Of a stretch of DNA of 64,000 bases, positions 60,801 to 64,000 are shown in pieces. Each line of letters opens with the position of its first letter. Positions within the stretch are counted from its first letter, which is position 1. The notes below the pieces were generated by a model, which saw nothing but the letters and a program-made list of their open reading frames with translations, had not been told where the DNA came from and did not search any database. Origin of the DNA: Noviluteimonas sp052115395 (GTDB lineage: Bacteria > Pseudomonadota > Gammaproteobacteria > Xanthomonadales > Xanthomonadaceae); NCBI GenBank assembly GCA_052115395.1, contig JBFRGO010000001.1; one strand, given 5' to 3'. The position numbers and the translations under genes are program-made.

Positions 60801-63533
60801 TCAGGCCGAAGCCACGATGTTGACGATCTTCCCGGGCACCACGATCACCTTGCGCACCGTCTGGCCTTCGAGGAAGCGCGCGACCGCGGGCTCGGCGAGT
60901 GCCGCGGCCTCGACGAAGTCCTTCGATGCATCGGGTGCGACGTCGATGGTCCCGCGCAGCTTGCCGTTGACCTGGATGGCGAGCGTCAGGGCATCGCGCT
61001 TGAGCGCATCGGGGTCGGCCTTCGGGAAGGGGATGTCTTCCAGCAAGGTTTCCGGATGGCCCAGGGCCTGCCAGAGCGCGTGGCTCACGTGCGGCGTCAC
61101 CGGGTTGAGCAGCAGCACCATCGCCTGCAGCGCTTCGTGGCGCACGGCGCGGCCCTGGTCGCTCATGTCGGTGAATTTCGACACGTGGTTGAGCAGTTCC
61201 ATCAACGCGGCGATCGCGGTGTTGAAACTGTGGCGGCGGCCGTAGTCGTCGCCGACTTTCTGGATCGTTTCGTGCAACTGGCGACGCAGGGTTTTCTGCG
61301 CGGCGTCGAGCGACGCGGGTGCGACTTCCGGATGATCCGGTTGCGCGACATGCGTCGTCACTTCGCGCCAGAAGCGGCGCAGGAAACGCGCCATGCCTTC
61401 GACGCCCGCTTCGTTCCATTCCAGCGATTGCTCGGGCGGTGCGGCGAACATCGAGAACAGGCGCACGGTGTCGGCGCCGAAGCGGTCGACCATCGCCTGC
61501 GGGTCGACGCCGTTGTTCTTGGACTTCGACATCTTCTCGACGCCGCCGATGTGCACCGGCTTGCCGTCGGCCTTGAAGTGCGCGCCGGTGATGCGGCCGC
61601 GTTCGTCGCGCTCGGCGTCGACGTCGGCCGGATTGATCCACTCCTTCGAGCCATCGGCGTTGTCGCGGTAATACGTCTCGGCGATCACCATGCCCTGGCA
61701 GAGCAGGTTCGTCGCCGGTTCGTCGCTGTGCACCATGCCCGCGTCGCGCAAAAGCTTGTGATAGAAGCGGAAATACAGCAGGTGCAGGATCGCGTGTTCG
61801 ATGCCGCCGATGTACTGGTCGACCGGCGTCCAGTAGTTGGCGCGCGCATCGACCATGTCGGCCGCGCCCGGCGAGGTGTAGCGCGCGTAGTACCAGCTCG
61901 ACTCCATGAAGGTGTCGAAGGTGTCGGTCTCGCGTTCGGCCGCGCCGCCGCACTGCGGGCACGAGGTCTTGCGCCATTCCGGATCGGCCTTGATCGGCGA
62001 TTGCACCCCGGAGAACGCGACGTCTTCCGGCAGCACGACCGGCAACTGGTCTTCCGGCACCGGCACCGCGCCGCACTTGGCGCAATAGATCACCGGAATC
62101 GGGCAACCCCAGTAACGCTGGCGGCTCACGCCCCAGTCGCGGAGGCGGAAGTTCACCCGGCGCGTGCCGTGGCCTTCGGCCTCGAAACGCGCGGCGATCG
62201 CCTCGAAGGCCTCGTCGTAATCCATGCCGTCGAATTCGCCGGAATTCACCAGCAGGCCGCGCTCGGTGTACGCGCCCTCTTCCTGGATCTTGCGCTCGAA
62301 TTCCTGGATGACTTCGACCGCGGCGCGCGTTTCGTACAGGTCGGCGCTGCCGCCGTGCAAGGCGGCGTCCATCGGATCGTGCTGCATCGGCGCACCCGAC
62401 GCGATTTCCACGACGGCATCGCGCACCTGCGGCGGCACGATCACCATGCGGATCGGCAGGCCGTAATGGCGCGCCATTTCCCAGTCGCGCTGGTCGTGGC
62501 CCGGCACGGCCATCACCGCGCCCGTGCCGTAATTCATGAGCACGAAGTTGGCGACGTAGATCGGCAGCGGCTCGCCGGTGACCGGATGCAGCGCGCGCAG
62601 GCCGATGTCGCGGCCGCGCTTGGCTTGCGTTTCCAGTTCGGCTTCCGACACACCGCCGTGGCGGATGTCTTCGATGAACTCGGCCAGCGAAGGATCGCTC
62701 GCGGCCGCCTGCTTGGCGAGCGGGTGCTCGGCGGCGATGCTGATGAAGGTCACGCCCATCAGCGTGTCGGGGCGCGTGGTGAACACGTGCAGCTGTTCGT
62801 CGCTGCCGTCGACCTTGAACGCGAATTCCAGGCCTTCGCTGCGGCCGATCCAGTTGCGCTGCATCGTGCGCACCGCGTCGGGCCAGCCCGGCAGCGCGTC
62901 GAGACCGTCGAGCAATTGCTGCGCGTAATCGGTGATGCGCAGGAACCACTGCGGGATCTCGCGCTTCTCCACGAGCGCACCCGAACGCCAGCCGCGGCCG
63001 TCGATCACCTGCTCGTTGGCAAGCACCGTCTGGTCCACCGGATCCCAGTTGACGATCGAATTCTTGCGATACGCCATCCCCTTCTTCATCAAACGCACGA
63101 ACATGCGCTGCTCGTGCACGTAGTAATCGGGGCGGCAGGTGGCGAATTCGCGCGACCAGTCGATCGCGTAGCCCATCGTGCGCAGCTGGTCGCGCATGTG
63201 GTCGATGTTGGCGTAGGTCCACTTCGCCGGCGCGGTGCGGTTCTTGATCGCCGCGTTCTCGGCGGGCAGGCCGAAGGCGTCCCAACCCATCGGTTGCAGC
63301 ACGTTGCGGCCGTTCATGCGCTGGAAGCGGCTGATGACGTCGCCGATCGTGTAATTGCGCACGTGGCCCATGTGCAGGGCGCCCGAGGGGTACGGCAGCA
63401 TCGACAGGCAGAAGAACTTCGGCCGGGGGTCGTTTTCCGTCACTTCGAACGCGCGGCGGTCGGACCAGAAGCGCTGGGCGGCGGCTTCGAGGGTGCGGGG
63501 GTCGTAGGCAGGCGCGTCGGGGGCGGCGGACAT
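60801..63533 (-). CDS. leuS: Leucyl-tRNA synthetase
   Basis: LeuRS charges tRNA-Leu. It has 910 residues: a class Ia HIGH motif as HMGH in PYPSGALHMGHVRNYTIGD, a large CP1 editing domain, KMSKS intact in EKMSKSKNNGVDP, and the C-terminal tail. The ATG at 63533 is used. The frame runs on about 140 codons upstream but that part is non-coding and overlaps the SemiSWEET gene on the other strand. Confidence 0.98.
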   Translation of the reverse strand: MSAAPDAPAYDPRTLEAAAQRFWSDRRAFEVTENDPRPKFFCLSMLPYPSGALHMGHVRNYTIGDVISRFQRMNGRNVLQPMGWDAFGLPAENAAIKNRTAPAKWTYANIDHMRDQLRTMGYAIDWSREFATCRPDYYVHEQRMFVRLMKKGMAYRKNSIVNWDPVDQTVLANEQVIDGRGWRSGALVEKREIPQWFLRITDYAQQLLDGLDALPGWPDAVRTMQRNWIGRSEGLEFAFKVDGSDEQLHVFTTRPDTLMGVTFISIAAEHPLAKQAAASDPSLAEFIEDIRHGGVSEAELETQAKRGRDIGLRALHPVTGEPLPIYVANFVLMNYGTGAVMAVPGHDQRDWEMARHYGLPIRMVIVPPQVRDAVVEIASGAPMQHDPMDAALHGGSADLYETRAAVEVIQEFERKIQEEGAYTERGLLVNSGEFDGMDYDEAFEAIAARFEAEGHGTRRVNFRLRDWGVSRQRYWGCPIPVIYCAKCGAVPVPEDQLPVVLPEDVAFSGVQSPIKADPEWRKTSCPQCGGAAERETDTFDTFMESSWYYARYTSPGAADMVDARANYWTPVDQYIGGIEHAILHLLYFRFYHKLLRDAGMVHSDEPATNLLCQGMVIAETYYRDNADGSKEWINPADVDAERDERGRITGAHFKADGKPVHIGGVEKMSKSKNNGVDPQAMVDRFGADTVRLFSMFAAPPEQSLEWNEAGVEGMARFLRRFWREVTTHVAQPDHPEVAPASLDAAQKTLRRQLHETIQKVGDDYGRRHSFNTAIAALMELLNHVSKFTDMSDQGRAVRHEALQAMVLLLNPVTPHVSHALWQALGHPETLLEDIPFPKADPDALKRDALTLAIQVNGKLRGTIDVAPDASKDFVEAAALAEPAVARFLEGQTVRKVIVVPGKIVNIVASA

Positions 63534-63593
63534 CGGTCGTTTGCACGGACAATAGTGGGCCGGAGAGCCTATCAGACCGGCGATACTGCCGGC

Positions 63594-63851
63594 ATGGACC
63601 TCGACCTCACCTGGACCGGCTATGTGGCCGCCACGCTCACCACCCTGTGCTTCGTGCCGCAGGCGGTGAAAATCCTCCGCACCCGCGATACCCGCAGCAT
63701 TTCGCTGCACATGTACGTAGTGTTCACCATCGGCGTGGGGTTCTGGCTGGCCTACGGGATCGCGCTGCATTCGTGGCCGATGATCGTGTCGAACACCATC
63801 ACGCTGGGGCTGTCGGCGGCGATTTTGGGGATGAAGTTGCGCTGGGGATGA
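63594..63851 (+). CDS. SemiSWEET (PQ-loop/MtN3) family transporter
   Basis: This 85-residue protein has three hydrophobic helices. The PQ motif lies in TTLCFVPQAVKILRTRDTRS and the rest is a typical SemiSWEET: IGVGFWLAYGIAL. SemiSWEETs move sugars as dimers. It starts 60 nt from the leuS start, divergent. Confidence 0.9.
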   Translation: MDLDLTWTGYVAATLTTLCFVPQAVKILRTRDTRSISLHMYVVFTIGVGFWLAYGIALHSWPMIVSNTITLGLSAAILGMKLRWG

Positions 63852-63948
63852 GGTTTCAGGGTTTTCTGACACTGCAGTGCGTAGTTCACCGACTGCGATG
63901 GAAGCGGCCGAACCGGAGGATGTGGACACACCCAACAAGGAGTGTTCC

Positions 63949-64000
63949 ATGCGCCACACCGATTCCCGCAGCTTCGCTTTCGTCCCGGCCCTGCTCGTCG
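63949..64000 (+). CDS. N-terminal fragment of an exported protein (cut by window end)
   Basis: An ATG preceded by AAGGAG (63937-63942) opens 17 codons to the window edge, starting MRHTDSRSFAFVPALLV. The beginning looks like a signal peptide: charged start then hydrophobic run. The identity is unknown because the gene continues outside. Confidence 0.5.
   Translation, partial: MRHTDSRSFAFVPALLV

Noticed and set aside
59985..63851. 1288-codon open frame on the plus strand
   Set aside because: It is antisense to holA, lptE and leuS. Only its last 85 codons, the SemiSWEET gene starting at 63594, are real.
63534..63959. N-terminal extension of leuS
   Set aside because: The upstream in-frame codons give no LeuRS homology and overlap the divergent SemiSWEET gene. 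The ATG at 63533 gives the family N-terminus.

Overview
The window is 64 kb of high-GC, gene-dense bacterial chromosome. Gene order and family content (bamA-lpxD-fabZ-lpxA-lpxB-rnhB, leuS-lptE-holA-nadD-rsfS-rlmH, rng-yhdP-tldD, OmpW, BamA, LptE) show a Gram-negative gammaproteobacterium. Overall character (very high GC, LPS and Tol/TonB genes, a yjgA/pmbA divergent pair) suggests a Lysobacter-like member of the Xanthomonadaceae. The genus is inference; no rRNA or other taxonomic marker is present.

Layout. 1-2.2 kb: end of a penicillin-acylase-family gene and an OmpW-type porin. 2.2-8.0 kb (minus): map-glnD-dapD-arsC-like-dapE, overlapping or nearly so, for N-terminal Met removal, PII nitrogen signalling and lysine/DAP synthesis. 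8.1-24.8 kb (plus): the conserved rpsB-tsf-pyrH-frr-uppS-cdsA-dxr-rseP-bamA-lpxD-fabZ-lpxA-lpxB-rnhB block, covering translation, isoprenoid and phospholipid precursors, envelope stress, outer-membrane assembly and lipid A. It is interrupted by a LysR/DoxX pair and a CDF metal transporter, and has no skp between bamA and lpxD. 24.8-29.5 kb: an accessory segment lies where dnaE would normally follow rnhB. It holds a 56-codon peptide gene ending in a Cys-Cys/Ser/Asn-rich tail and four translationally coupled genes: an unknown protein, an LpxL-like acyltransferase, a TraB/GumN-family protein and a small membrane-anchored protein. An orphan winged-helix regulator and a DUF1232-like gene follow. 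29.6-40.5 kb: dnaE, an AbgT transporter, a convergent GH31 glycosidase, accA, tilS, xseB and ispA. 40.5-46 kb: a CHASE2 sensor-like membrane protein, an SH3/M48 protease, a DUF4870 membrane protein, then SnoaL-like and DoxX genes bracketed by two 146-bp inverted elements.

46-55.5 kb: pmbA (minus) divergent from yjgA, then the minus-strand maf-rng-yhdP-tldD operon. Both halves of the TldD/TldE protease are therefore within 3.5 kb. 55.6-57.4 kb: a SIMPL-domain protein, a small hydrophilic protein and a TonB-like protein. 57.4-63.5 kb (minus): leuS-lptE-holA-nadD-rsfS-rlmH. The window ends with a SemiSWEET/PQ-loop gene and the first 17 codons of an exported protein.

The most interesting items are (1) the putative peptide-natural-product-like operon at 24.95-28.25 kb and (2) the pair of 146-bp inverted elements at 44.3 and 45.9 kb, whose AT-rich 49-nt hairpins differ by compensatory base changes. 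Both are read directly from sequence. Their functions are inference and need genome-wide searches.
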